A stretch of 64,000 bases of DNA from assembly GCA_041906305.1 (NCBI GenBank), contig JAYRJL010000001.1:1240001-1304000 (forward strand), in the 5' to 3' direction. The stretch is from SHVZ01 sp041906305 (GTDB lineage Bacteria > Pseudomonadota > Alphaproteobacteria > SHVZ01). Below the pieces are notes generated by a model. It was not told the DNA's origin and did not search any database. It saw only the letters and a program-made list of their open reading frames with translations. The position numbers and the translations under genes were made by a program. Shown one piece after another: positions 8,266 through 17,809 of the stretch; the stretch's first letter is position 1, and each line of letters begins with the position of its first letter.

Positions 8266-9849
8266 TCACATCTTCTCGATGTTCCAGAAGACCATCGACT
8301 CCGGCACCGCCAGGATGCCCTTGATGTTGTCGCGGAAGGCGACCGGCGTCTGCCACTGGCCGTACGGGATGTACTGGACGATCTCCATCGACCGCTTCTG
8401 AATGTCGACGGCTGCGGCCTTCCGGGCCTCCAGTGTCGGCGCCCGTACCTAGTCGAGTCTGAGCTTCTCCATCGTCTCGTCGCAGGGCCAGCCGAACCAC
8501 GCCTTGTCGCAGGCCGCCGACATCGGGATGTGGAAGGCGGGATTGGACGCGACGAGGCCGCCGCCCGAGGTCAGGAAGATGTGCCAGCCCGACGGGCCGG
8601 TTTCCTTGCGGTTGCGGCGCGTGATGACGGTACCCCAGTCCGATGTGGCGAGTTGCACGTTGACGCCACCCTTCTTCAGCCATCCTTCGAGCACGGTCGC
8701 GACCGGGTGGAATACCGCGTGGTCGGCCGAGTGCAGCAGGATGACGGGCTCGCCCTTGTAGCCGGCATCGGCGAGGGCCTTCTTCGCGCGGGCGATCCGT
8801 TCGGCTTCGGGCAGGTCGGTGGTCAGCGCTTCGGCGCCGACCTCGCTTCCCATCGGCGAGCCACAGACAAGGATGGCACCGCAGACAGTATAGCGCGCCG
8901 GGTCGCCGATTGCGGCGCCGAGGATCTCGCGCTGGTTTACCAGCAACATGATCGCCCGGCGGACCGCCGGATTGTCGAACGGCGGGTGCAGGTGATTCAG
9001 CCGCATGATGCCGGCTGAGCCGAGCGGACTCAGGGTCTCGACCTTGACCCCGGGCGATCTTCTGAGCACCGGAAGGAAGTCGGCGGCGATGCCTTCGTAG
9101 AAATCGATCTCGCCGCGGCCGAGCGCGGCGACGGCCGTCTGCGCGTCGGGCAGCACGGTCCATTCGACCTTGTCCACCTTGACGATATGGGCTCCGGCGG
9201 CGCCGCGAGGCGGATCCGAGCGCGGCACGTATCCGGTGTTCTTGACATAGACCGTGCGCGAGCCCGGCACCCACTGCTCCTTCGCCATGCGGAAGGGGCC
9301 GGAGCCGACGGGATCGTCGATCTGGGCGTTGGCGTCGGTCACCGCGACGCGCTTCGGCATGATGAACGCCGGCGTCGCGGTCGGCTGCGCCAGGGCGTCG
9401 ATCACCAGGCCGAACGGTTCGGACAGCGACAGCCGGACGGTCTTGGCGTCGACCGCCGCGAGCTCCTTGGTGAAGCGTGTCATCATCTGCCCGGCCGCGT
9501 CCTTGACGCTCCAGCGCTTGATCGAGGCGACCACGTCCTCGGCGGTGACGGGCTGGCCGTCATGCCACTTGAGCCCGTCGCGCAGAACGAAGGTGTAGAC
9601 CAGCTTGTCCGGGCTCACCGTGAAGTCCTGGACCATCTGGGGCTGCGGCAGGCTCTTGTCGTCGATGGCGAAGAGCTGGTCGTAGACCATATGGCCGTGG
9701 TGCTTTGTGATCGTCGCCGTGGTCCAGAACGGGTCGATGCTCTTGAGTTCGGCATGCATCATCGCGCGCAGCACGGTCTCCGCCGGGGCGGCCGCCGCCC
9801 CTCCCAGCAGCAGCGCCGCCGCCAGCGCGGCTCTCCCCATGATCTTCAT
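8266..9849 (-). pseudogene. Family-5 (peptide-type) ABC substrate-binding protein interrupted by an in-frame amber codon
   Basis: The frame encodes a signal peptide (MKIMGRAALAAALLLGG) and an SBP_bac_5 protein beginning ETVLRAMMHAELKSIDPFW. A ribosome-binding site GGGGGAG lies 8 bases before the ATG at 9849. After residue 466 (EKLRLD) there is a TAG at 8449-8451. The same frame then continues for 60 more codons through KRSMEIVQYIPYGQWQTPVA to WNIEKM and a TGA at 8266. Those 60 residues are exactly the family C-terminus: the intact paralogue encoded at 14994-16580 reads RLEYLNA where this reads RLD-stop-VRA, and it ends WNIEK. A single base change in a tyrosine codon explains the stop. The truncated protein would lack the last lobe strand and helices, so it is probably inactive unless the stop is a sequencing error or is read through. 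It lies downstream of an mlrC-like gene. Confidence 0.85.
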
Positions 9850-9897
9850 AGGCATTTCTCCCCCTTGTGTTCGGCTCATCGCCGATGGTTGCACGAC

Positions 9898-11364
9898 TCA
9901 GATACCTAGGCCGTGAGGGTCCGGATCGATTGGCCAGATCGGCCGAGGAATGCGCGTATAGCGGACCCGTCGCGGATCGCTCGGATAGGGCCCGCCGGAG
10001 TCGATGTAGAGAATGTCCTTGGCGATCGGCGCGAAGCCCACATGGAAGTGGTTGCTGGACTTGACGACGACGATCTTGCGCTCCGCCGGCTCGATCCCGA
10101 GGTTGCGGAACAGGCTAGGATGGAAGGTCTGGGCCCGTGTGGTTTCGAGCACCACGTCGATCCCGGCGACCCGGATCGCCGCAGCATCGCCGAGCTCGAC
10201 CACGCTGGAGGCGAAGCTCTGCGTGGCGCCCTTCACGACCTTCGTGATCTCGACCTCGGCATCGACCGGTATCCCGGACGTCGGCGCCGCCTTGCCGCCG
10301 AAGCGCAGCCACAGCTTGGCTCCCTCGCCGGCGCCATGGCAGAAGCGCACGGCGACCGGGTCCCAGATCGCCCCCACCGTCGAGTTGGTGATGCCGCGCG
10401 CCAGCATCCGGTGGAGGATCACGGTCGAGTCGCCGGCGACGCCGCCGCCGGGATTGTCCCAGCGATCGGCAAGAACCACCGGTCCGCCCGGCGTCGCGAG
10501 CGCCCGGTCGAGGCCCTGGTCGGGCGTCAGATGTTCCGGCGCTCCTTGGCCGCGCAGGCCATAGAGCTCGCGCCCGAGCGCTTCCGCCAGGGCGTCGCCC
10601 TCGGTCCTGCGGTTGTCGGTGATGACCAGCATCTTGGCGCCCAGATGCGGCACGTCCGCGGCGGAGAAGCCGTGTACGACCGAGATCGATAGTACGCCGT
10701 CCTTGCCTTCGAGGGAGCTGATCCGGTCGACGAAGCCGCGCATCGGCTGGCGGCTGGTCATGAAGGTGTCGATCATCCGACAGTCCCACACCGAGCTCAC
10801 CGGACGGACTTCGCCGCGCGCCGTCCGCAGCAGCAGCGTGATCAACTCTTCTGATCGCTCGACGAAATCGGTGTGCGGGAATTCCTTGTAGCAGATCAGG
10901 ACATCGGCGGCCGCCAGCATCGCCGGCGTCATGTGGCAGTGCGGGTCGAGCGTCGCGCCGACGGCCACACGCGGCCCGACGATCTCGCGGACGCGGGAGA
11001 GAATGTCTCCCTCGCAGTCGTCGTAGCCGTGCGCGACCATGGCGCCGTGCAGCCCGAGAGCGACCGCGTCGACCGGGAGTGCGCCACGGAGCTGTCCCAG
11101 AATCTCGTCGCGCAGGGTCTCGTAGGCTTGGCGGCTCGTAGTCCCGGCGGGATGCGCTCCGGTGACGGTGCCCTCGATCAGGGTGAAGCCTTCGGCTAGG
11201 CTTCTGCGACGCGCGACGACGAGCGGCGACGAGGAGGAGGTGGTCGGATGGTCGGGATGAGTCCCCGGCCGGAAATAGCGGTTGCCGACAAAGCTTTCGA
11301 GGTCGGTCGGAATCGGCGCGAAGGTGTTGGATTCGGTCGACAAGCCGGCAGCGAACAGACGCAT
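9898..11364 (-). CDS. M81-family metallopeptidase, MlrC-like (copy 1)
   Basis: A 488-residue homologue of MlrC, the zinc enzyme that degrades linearised microcystin and related small peptides. The N-terminus MRLFAAGLSTESNTFAPI is family-typical. The metal-binding region shows TLDPHCHMTPAML (Asp and His ligands) followed by CYKEFPHTD (second His). The C-terminus ends IWPIDPDPHGL, also typical. The ATG at 11364 is preceded by GGAG at a spacing of 6. It is divergent from a second copy across a 163-base gap that probably holds both promoters. The next gene in its direction is a broken peptide-type binding protein, so uptake and cleavage of a peptide or cyclic amide is a reasonable inference. Confidence 0.87.
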   Translation of the reverse strand: MRLFAAGLSTESNTFAPIPTDLESFVGNRYFRPGTHPDHPTTSSSSPLVVARRRSLAEGFTLIEGTVTGAHPAGTTSRQAYETLRDEILGQLRGALPVDAVALGLHGAMVAHGYDDCEGDILSRVREIVGPRVAVGATLDPHCHMTPAMLAAADVLICYKEFPHTDFVERSEELITLLLRTARGEVRPVSSVWDCRMIDTFMTSRQPMRGFVDRISSLEGKDGVLSISVVHGFSAADVPHLGAKMLVITDNRRTEGDALAEALGRELYGLRGQGAPEHLTPDQGLDRALATPGGPVVLADRWDNPGGGVAGDSTVILHRMLARGITNSTVGAIWDPVAVRFCHGAGEGAKLWLRFGGKAAPTSGIPVDAEVEITKVVKGATQSFASSVVELGDAAAIRVAGIDVVLETTRAQTFHPSLFRNLGIEPAERKIVVVKSSNHFHVGFAPIAKDILYIDSGGPYPSDPRRVRYTRIPRPIWPIDPDPHGLGI

Positions 11365-11527
11365 CGACTTCTCCGGACCATGTTCCGAGACAATCCGAAG
11401 TCTGGTTCGCCCTGTCGCCCGGTCAAGCGAAAGCGCCCGGATACGAAGGCGTTTCGGCGCTGCGTTCCTGGACCTGCGGCGCCTCGCTGTTTCTGACAAG
11501 CTCGGGCGTCATGAAGGAGGCCAGCAT

Positions 11528-12991
11528 ATGAAGGCGTTCACGGCGTGCCTGGGCAGCGAGACCAACACCTTCTCGCCGATCCTCTGCGGGCGCGACGCCT
11601 TCGAGGGGAACTTCTACGCTCCTCCCGGCCAGCACCCCGATCATCCGACGCTCTATTCCGGCCCGATGATGGCGCTTCGCCGCCGCGCGAAGGAAGGCGC
11701 GAACCTGGAGGTCGTCGAGGGACTGGCGACTTTCGCCACCACCGGCGGAATCGTGACTCGTGCAGTCTACGAGGAGCATCGCGACGCGATCCTGGCCCAG
11801 CTCGCGGCAGCGATGCCGGTCGACTTCGTGGCGTTAGGTCTCCACGGCGCGATGGTCGCCGACGGCTACGAGGACTGCGAAGGCGACCTTCTCCGGCGGG
11901 TGCGCGAGGTCGTCGGGCCGAAGGTCAAGGTCGGGGCCGAGCTCGATCTCCACTGCAATCTGACCCCGGCGATGGTCGAGTACGCGGACGTGCTGGTTCC
12001 GTACAAGGAGTCGCCCCACATCGACGTGCTCGAACGGGGCGAGGAGCTCGTGCAGATCCTTTCGGACGCGGCAAGCGGCAAGACGAGGCCGGTCATGAGC
12101 GTCTTCGATTGCCGCATGGTCACGTCCTCGCCGACGACGCGGGAGCCGATGAAGAGCTTCGTTGCCCGGATGCAGGCCCTCGAAGGCAAGGATGGCGTCC
12201 TTTCGGTATCGCTGATCCATTGCTTCGGCTTCAACGACGTTCCGGACATGGGCTACAAGGTCCTCGTCGTCACCGACGATCGAAAGTCGGAGGGCGACGC
12301 GCTGGCGAGTAGGCTCGGCCACGAAATCTACCGGATGCGCCGCGAGATCGGCATGACGTTCCTGACGATCGACGAGGCGATTGACCGCGCGCTGGCGGCG
12401 CCGACGGGTCCGGTGGTGCTGGCGGACGGCGCCGACAACGCAGGCGGCGGAGCAGCCAGCGACTCCACCTGGTTCATCCGGGCCTTGAGGACGCGCGGCG
12501 TGCGCGACGCCTGCGTCGGCCCGCTGTGGGATCCGATCGCCGTCCGCATGTGCTTCGCCGCCGGCGAGGGCGGAGTGTTCCAGCTCCGCTTCGGCGCCAA
12601 GATGAACGCCAATTCCGGCGAGCCGATCGATGCCCAGGTCAAGGTCATGCGCCTGGTCAAGGATGCTTGGCAGACCTTCGGGGCTGCCCGCGACCCGATC
12701 GGCGATGCGGCGGCGATCGAGGTCGATGGAATCCAGATCGTGCTGAACTCGGCGCGGGATCAGGCCTTCGGCATCGACCTATTCACCAATCTCGGCATCG
12801 ATCCGACGACGAAGAAGATCGTGGTCGTGAAGTCGCACAACCATTTCTTTGCGGCCTTCTCGAAGATCGCGACCGAGGTGCACAGGACGACGGCGCCGGG
12901 GCCGCTGGCACTCGACTACTCGCAGGTGCCGTACAAGCGCCTGAGGCGCCCGATCTGGCCGCTTGATCCGGATCCCCTCGGCCTCGACTAG
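11528..12991 (+). CDS. M81-family metallopeptidase, MlrC-like (copy 2)
   Basis: A 487-residue paralogue of the divergently encoded MlrC-like protein; the two share N- and C-terminal signatures but are clearly diverged. The metal site reads ELDLHCNLTPAM and PYKESPHIDVLERG. ADGADNAGGGAASDST matches a glycine-rich loop conserved in the family. AAGGAGG at 11514-11520 lies 7 bases before the ATG at 11528 and decides the start. Its TAG overlaps the stop of the opposite acetamidase gene (shared CTAG, 12988-12991). Having two diverged copies side by side suggests two related substrates rather than dosage. Confidence 0.87.
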   Translation: MKAFTACLGSETNTFSPILCGRDAFEGNFYAPPGQHPDHPTLYSGPMMALRRRAKEGANLEVVEGLATFATTGGIVTRAVYEEHRDAILAQLAAAMPVDFVALGLHGAMVADGYEDCEGDLLRRVREVVGPKVKVGAELDLHCNLTPAMVEYADVLVPYKESPHIDVLERGEELVQILSDAASGKTRPVMSVFDCRMVTSSPTTREPMKSFVARMQALEGKDGVLSVSLIHCFGFNDVPDMGYKVLVVTDDRKSEGDALASRLGHEIYRMRREIGMTFLTIDEAIDRALAAPTGPVVLADGADNAGGGAASDSTWFIRALRTRGVRDACVGPLWDPIAVRMCFAAGEGGVFQLRFGAKMNANSGEPIDAQVKVMRLVKDAWQTFGAARDPIGDAAAIEVDGIQIVLNSARDQAFGIDLFTNLGIDPTTKKIVVVKSHNHFFAAFSKIATEVHRTTAPGPLALDYSQVPYKRLRRPIWPLDPDPLGLD

Positions 12992-13917
12992 GCGCGGGAA
13001 ATCCCGGCGCCGAGCTTCGGGAATTCGCAGCGGATCGAGGTGCCCAGCATCGGCGCCTTGCAGTACTGGTTGATCCGGAGATCGGCGGCGATCGACATCA
13101 GGCCGAACGCGTCGGCCGGCGAGACGCCGAGCCGATCGCCAAGCAGCTTGATCATCGATCGGGTACAGTATTCGGCCGCATCCTCGAAGGTCGTGGCCGA
13201 CGCGGTGGTGATCCAGCGGTCGTGGGTCTCCATCCACGGCCACTCGGTGGCGCCGCCCTTCTCGAGCTTGAAGCGGAGATGCACCCGGGCGCCGATCTCG
13301 GCGCCCGAGCCGCACATCTCGGCGTCGCCCATGGTCGCGTGGACGTCGCCGACGTAGAACAGGCCGAGCGGCGCGTAGATCGGCAGGTGGACGGTGGTGC
13401 CGACGGCGAGCCGGTTGTTGTCCATGTTGCCGCCGTGCTTGCCGATCAGGCCGACCGAGATCGGCTCAAGCGGCGCGCAGGCCATGGCGCCGATCATCGG
13501 CTTCACGGGCAGACGCAGGTCGTTGAAGTGCACCTGGCCGTCCTTCACCGGAAGCATGGTGACGGTGCGCTGGTTCACCACGTCGCGGACGATGCCGACC
13601 TCGGGAAAGACGCCGACATATCCCACCGGGTCGACCTCGATCGACAGGATCTCCACCGCCAGCGAGTCGCCCGGCTCGGCGCCGACGATGCCGACGGGCC
13701 CGGTCATCGGGTTCGACTTCGGATACTTGTCGTTCGGGTTCGGGCGGGTGGTGACCTCGTCCTCGGGCTTGTGCAGCTTGCCGCCGCGCGAGTTGTGGGT
13801 CTCCACCATGATCTCGCACGGCGCCTCGACCGTGATGCGCGGCGCATGGGTCACGTCGAAGGCGTACTCGACCTGGCTGCGGTCGAGGTAGTGGAGGGCG
13901 CGGGATTGGGTCGTCAT
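12988..13917 (-). CDS. Acetamidase/formamidase family amidohydrolase
   Basis: A 309-residue protein of the FmdA/AmdA family, zinc-dependent enzymes that hydrolyse short aliphatic amides to ammonia and the acid. The family core GDVHATMGDAEMCGSGAE lies near residues 199-216, and HGGNMDNNRL is a second conserved block. The length equals the family norm. It is the last gene of a leftward cluster: 4 bases separate its start from the upstream deacylase stop, so the two are cotranscribed. In this context it may release ammonia from an amide produced by the neighbouring peptidases; that is inference. Confidence 0.87.
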   Translation of the reverse strand: MTTQSRALHYLDRSQVEYAFDVTHAPRITVEAPCEIMVETHNSRGGKLHKPEDEVTTRPNPNDKYPKSNPMTGPVGIVGAEPGDSLAVEILSIEVDPVGYVGVFPEVGIVRDVVNQRTVTMLPVKDGQVHFNDLRLPVKPMIGAMACAPLEPISVGLIGKHGGNMDNNRLAVGTTVHLPIYAPLGLFYVGDVHATMGDAEMCGSGAEIGARVHLRFKLEKGGATEWPWMETHDRWITTASATTFEDAAEYCTRSMIKLLGDRLGVSPADAFGLMSIAADLRINQYCKAPMLGTSIRCEFPKLGAGISRA

Positions 13918-13921
13918 CGGT

Positions 13922-14929
13922 TCAGCCTTCGAAATCGGTGGCGAGGTGGGCGACGCAGTCGCCGCGCTCGGCGCGGCCCTGGGCCCGCTTGCAGACGACG
14001 AGGCCGGCGCGGGCGAAGCGCGCCTCCAGCGGCGGGCGCATCGGATCCTCGACGAAGTGGAGCCGGCCGGCGAGCTGGCCTTTCTCGACCCAGTCGCCGA
14101 GCTCGACCGCCGGCTGGAAGAGGCCGTCGGCCATCGCATAGACGAAGTAGTCGCGGCCGACGATCTGCATGAAGCGGGTCGGCTTCGGCGGCGGCTGGAT
14201 GGTCCAGTCCTTGAGGATGCCGAGATGGGCCAGCGTGTTGCGAAGTCCGCGCTCGACCAGGTCGAGGCCGACCTTGGACACGGCGGCGCGGCCGCCGAAC
14301 TCGCCGCCCATCGCTGGAATCCCACGCACATGCGCGCCGCGCTGGGCGAGCCGGTCGTCGGAGCTTCGGCCGACGATGCTGAAGGGGGGGCCGAACGCCT
14401 TCACCATCGCGAACTGCTTCTGGTTGAGATCCTCGTTGGCGGTCAGGTGCATGCCGCAATAGGTCAGATAGTCGAGCGATCGGCCGCCGGCGTGCAGGTC
14501 GTGATAGCCGTTGGCGAGCGGGATCAGGTGATTGGCGATGTAGTAGGAGATCTGCGCCGTCGGGCCGCCATCGGGATCGCCCGGGAACGCACGGTTCAGG
14601 TTGCCGCCGTCGAGCGGCGAGAGCCGCTGCGCGGCCATCGCCGCCGGGAAGTTGGCGGCGGCGAGGATGATGACCCGGCCCTTGATGTGCTCGGGCTCGA
14701 GCTCGCGGATCAGATTGAGGAGGCCGATCTGGCCCTCGTACTCGTCACCATGGGTGCCGGCGGTGAACAGCATCGTCGGCCCCGGGCCGTTCTTGATGCA
14801 GGCGATCGGGATGTGGATCACCTTGTAGGCAGAATCGTTCATCGACCACGGCATGAACAGGTTGGACACCTGCTTGCCGTCCTTGTCGAAGTCGATGTCG
14901 GTCGAGATGCGGGTCGGGCGGGTGGACAT
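13922..14929 (-). CDS. Succinylglutamate desuccinylase/aspartoacylase family deacylase
   Basis: A 335-residue zinc carboxypeptidase-fold protein. The metal ligands are seen in TAGTHGDEYEG (His and Glu, near residues 58-68) and in YHDLHAGG (His). The family removes N-acyl groups from amino acids, for example N-acetylaspartate, N-succinylglutamate or N-acetyl-diaminobutyrate. The start MSTRPTRI at 14929 is chosen because upstream in-frame codons read through a terminator hairpin. It is translated just before the acetamidase gene. Together they suggest hydrolysis of an N-acylated amino acid or amide; the substrate is not known. Confidence 0.85.
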   Translation of the reverse strand: MSTRPTRISTDIDFDKDGKQVSNLFMPWSMNDSAYKVIHIPIACIKNGPGPTMLFTAGTHGDEYEGQIGLLNLIRELEPEHIKGRVIILAAANFPAAMAAQRLSPLDGGNLNRAFPGDPDGGPTAQISYYIANHLIPLANGYHDLHAGGRSLDYLTYCGMHLTANEDLNQKQFAMVKAFGPPFSIVGRSSDDRLAQRGAHVRGIPAMGGEFGGRAAVSKVGLDLVERGLRNTLAHLGILKDWTIQPPPKPTRFMQIVGRDYFVYAMADGLFQPAVELGDWVEKGQLAGRLHFVEDPMRPPLEARFARAGLVVCKRAQGRAERGDCVAHLATDFEG

Positions 14930-14947
14930 GGCGGAGCTTTCCGGGTC

Positions 14948-14979
14948 AAAGAAAAAGGGCCCGGCGCTTGGCCGGGCCC
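14948..14979 (-). terminator. Rho-independent terminator downstream of the second family-5 binding protein
   Basis: Read leftward, a perfect 9-bp stem (GGGCCCGGC with GCCGGGCCC, 14957-14979) with a 5-base loop is followed by TTTTTCTTT at 14948-14956. It lies 15 bases after the binding-protein stop and before the deacylase gene on the same strand. It should end or reduce transcription there, keeping binding-protein message in excess over the two downstream enzymes. Confidence 0.85.
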
Positions 14980-14993
14980 TCCGACGATGATGC

Positions 14994-16580
14994 TTACTTC
15001 TCGATGTTCCACATGGAGAGGCGGATGTCGGGAATGACACCCTTCAGCTCCTTGCGGTACGCGACGGGACCGACGAACTGGCCGAGCGGCACGTAAGGCA
15101 CGGTCTCGTAGAAGCGCCGCTGGTAGCGTTCGACCACGTCCTTGCGCTTGGCGTCGTTGTCGGCGTTCAGGTACTCGAGGCGGATGTTCTCGAGCGTCTG
15201 GTCGCAGGGCCAGCCGAACCAGTTCGAGCCGTCGCACGGCGTCTGCGCACCCGAATTCATCAGCGGATCGGACATGAACGGGCCAGTGCCCCAGGTGTGG
15301 AACACGTGCCAGCCGCCCTTGTTGACGGAAGGCGCGTCCTTGATCGGCCGGCGAGAGACCAGCGTCGCCCAGTCCATGGTTTGGACATCGACGTTGAATC
15401 CGGCCTGCTTCATCAGCTGGGCCGAGATTTGCGTGAGCGCCGAGATCACCGGCTGGTCGGAGGGGTCCATCAGGACGATGGGCTCGTTCTTGTAGCCCGC
15501 TTCCTGCAGCAGCGCCTTGGCCTTGGCCGGCTTCGCACCGGGAGCGGCCCAGTCGTTGCTGACGCCGGCCGCGGTCTCGAGCGGCGTGCCGCACATGAAC
15601 ACCGACCAGCAGAGCGTGCGCATCTTTGGATCGCTCTGCATCACCTGCAGGTACTGATCCTGATCGACCGCGTAGAGCAGCGCCTGGCGGACCTTCGGGT
15701 TGTTGAAGGGCGGGACCAGGCTATTCGGCCGCATCATCGTCTGGTTGCCGATCTTGTCCATGACCCGGACTTCGATGTTCGGGCTGGCATAGAGCGGCGG
15801 GAGGAGGTCGGGCGGAATCACCTCGATCGCGTCGGCCTCGCCCTTGAGCACGGCCTGGACGCGCGTGTTGGCGTCGGGGATGTAGATCCACTCGACCGCG
15901 TCGACCTTGACGATCTTCGCTCCCGCGACGCCGTCCGGCGCCTCGCTACGCGGCTTGTAGCCGGCGAACTTGCGATAGATGACGTTGTGGCCGGGATTCC
16001 AGTCCTTGACGTCGAAGGTGAAGGGGCCGGAGCCGATCATCGTCGTGACCGCGGTGTTCGGATCGATGCGCGCTTCTTGCTCGCGCATGATGAAGAGCGG
16101 GTTCGACGACGTTCCGATAACGGCGAGCATCGGCGCGAACGGCGTCTTGAGCTTTATCTCGAAGGTGTCGACGTTGACTGCCTTGGTCTCGGCAATGCGC
16201 GTGACCATGGTTCGTCCGAGCGTGTTCTTCGCCGCCCAGCGCGACATCGAGGCGACGACATCCTTCGCCTGGACCGGCGAGCCGTCATGGAAGGTGATGC
16301 CCGGGCGCAGCTTGAAGGTCCAGGTGAGGCCATCGGCGCTCACCTGGTGGCTGTCGACCATCTGGGGCTTGTATTCCCACTTGCTGTCAGGGGCATACAG
16401 CATGTCGTAGACCATGTAGCCATGGGTCTGCGTCGTGCCGATGGTCGTGAAAAGCGGATCCAGAACCTTGAGGTCGGCATCCGGGATGTACTTGATGGTC
16501 TTCTGCGCGGCGGCGGGGCCGGCGATGGCAAGCGCCGCGATCGCGGCGGCAGCCAGTGGAACAAGGCCTGTCTTCTTCAT
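14994..16580 (-). CDS. Family-5 (peptide-type) ABC substrate-binding protein
   Basis: A 528-residue periplasmic binding protein of the oligopeptide/nickel/glutathione type. A Sec signal peptide (MKKTGLVPLAAAAIAALAIA then GPAAAQ) is followed by KTIKYIPDADLKVLDPLFTT. AGGAGG sits 11 bases before the ATG at 16580. It is an intact paralogue of the broken gene at 8266-9849. No permease or ATPase gene of the Dpp/Opp kind is present in the window, so it must work with subunits encoded elsewhere. It is divergent from the M19 pair across a 184-base region that probably contains both promoters, and a strong terminator follows it. Confidence 0.9.
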   Translation of the reverse strand: MKKTGLVPLAAAAIAALAIAGPAAAQKTIKYIPDADLKVLDPLFTTIGTTQTHGYMVYDMLYAPDSKWEYKPQMVDSHQVSADGLTWTFKLRPGITFHDGSPVQAKDVVASMSRWAAKNTLGRTMVTRIAETKAVNVDTFEIKLKTPFAPMLAVIGTSSNPLFIMREQEARIDPNTAVTTMIGSGPFTFDVKDWNPGHNVIYRKFAGYKPRSEAPDGVAGAKIVKVDAVEWIYIPDANTRVQAVLKGEADAIEVIPPDLLPPLYASPNIEVRVMDKIGNQTMMRPNSLVPPFNNPKVRQALLYAVDQDQYLQVMQSDPKMRTLCWSVFMCGTPLETAAGVSNDWAAPGAKPAKAKALLQEAGYKNEPIVLMDPSDQPVISALTQISAQLMKQAGFNVDVQTMDWATLVSRRPIKDAPSVNKGGWHVFHTWGTGPFMSDPLMNSGAQTPCDGSNWFGWPCDQTLENIRLEYLNADNDAKRKDVVERYQRRFYETVPYVPLGQFVGPVAYRKELKGVIPDIRLSMWNIEK

Positions 16581-16764
16581 GCTGATCCGAACCTCCTGTT
16601 CTCGGTTTTGGCGTCGACTTTGGTTTTCGCGCTGCAGATCTAGCGACCCTTGCTCAGCCACCGGCCGCCAGCCTAGCCTTGAAGCCGGTTGCGGAGCTTA
16701 GTTTCCGATCATCAAACACCGGCCGGTGGCGGCGATCAACCGCCTTGGCAGAGGGGAAGAAACC

Positions 16765-17784
16765 ATGGCAGTCGATGCGGAGAGGTTGCACCGGGAATCC
16801 ATCGTCATCGATGCCGTCTGCCCGCTGCTGACCGGTCAGAAATTCACCGACTGGTATGCCGAAGGCGGGGTCACGATCGCGGTCCCGACGGTGGGTGCGA
16901 TGGACGGCATCGACGTCACCATGCGGAGCATCGCCGCCTGGAAGTCCTTCATCGCCCGCAACTCCGGCAATGCCGGGAAGGTGACCCAGGTCGCGAGCGT
17001 GAAGGACATGCGGCAGGCGAAGAAGGACGGTCGCCTGGGCCTGCTCTTTCACTTCCAGGGAACCGATCCCATGGAAGACGATCTCGACATGGTGCACGCC
17101 TACAAGGATCTCGGCGTCGGCATCATGCAGCTCTGCTACAACATCCGGAACCGGGTCGGCGACGGCGCCGACGAACGCCAGGACACCGGCCTCTCCTATT
17201 TCGGCGTCGAGATGGTCAAGAAGCTGAACGAGGCGCGCGTCATCGTCGACGTGGCGCATACGGGCGTCAGGACCAGCTTCGACGCCCTCGAGATCTCCGA
17301 GCGTCCGGTGATCTGCAGCCACGGCAATCCGCGCGCGGTGAAGAATTCGCACAGGAACCTGCCGGACGACCTGATGAAGGCGATCGCGGCCCAGGGCGGC
17401 GTGATCGGCATGGTCGGGTTCCCGGGCTTCGTCGCCGACAGCCCGGCCCCGACCCTCGATCAGTTCATCGATCACATCGCCTATACCGCCGACCTGATCG
17501 GCGTCGATCATGTCGGGCTCGGCATCGACTACTATAGCGGCCAGTACATGGTCATGCCGGACGACCAGGCGAAGGCGTTCTACGATTCCTGGATCGCCAG
17601 CGGCAAGTGGCGGCCGGGGACCTATCCACCGCCGCCTCACAAATACCCGCAGGGCATCGAGACGCCGCGCACGCTGCAGAATCTGACGAAGCGGATGATC
17701 GAGCGCGGCTTCTCGGCCGAAGACACGAAGAAGGTGCTCGGCGAGAACTGGATGCGCGTCTACGAGAACGTCTGGGGCGCCTGA
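16765..17784 (+). CDS. M19 membrane-dipeptidase-like protein, tandem copy A
   Basis: A 339-residue protein with the overall M19 (renal dipeptidase) layout. The later metal-site motifs are present: VDVAHTG, ICSHGNPRA, and DHVGLGIDYY near the C-terminus. The N-terminal HxD ligand pair expected in the first strand is absent; the segment reads IDAVCPLL, with Val18 and Pro20 at the aligned places. The usual bridging Glu aligns with Gln in FHFQGTDP. Some divergent M19 members found in glycine-betaine gene clusters also lack HxD, so this may be a real subfamily with altered metal use. AGGGG lies before the ATG at 16765. An almost identical gene follows after 25 bases. Confidence 0.8.
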   Translation: MAVDAERLHRESIVIDAVCPLLTGQKFTDWYAEGGVTIAVPTVGAMDGIDVTMRSIAAWKSFIARNSGNAGKVTQVASVKDMRQAKKDGRLGLLFHFQGTDPMEDDLDMVHAYKDLGVGIMQLCYNIRNRVGDGADERQDTGLSYFGVEMVKKLNEARVIVDVAHTGVRTSFDALEISERPVICSHGNPRAVKNSHRNLPDDLMKAIAAQGGVIGMVGFPGFVADSPAPTLDQFIDHIAYTADLIGVDHVGLGIDYYSGQYMVMPDDQAKAFYDSWIASGKWRPGTYPPPPHKYPQGIETPRTLQNLTKRMIERGFSAEDTKKVLGENWMRVYENVWGA

Positions 17785-17809
17785 CGGCCCGCAATGCGAG
17801 GAGCTAGGA

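Noticed and set aside
8449..8451. Programmed recoding (pyrrolysine or read-through) at the amber codon
   Set aside because: No conserved downstream element or suppressor tRNA was seen, and the site is a tyrosine in the paralogue, so a simple nonsense change or sequencing error is more likely.
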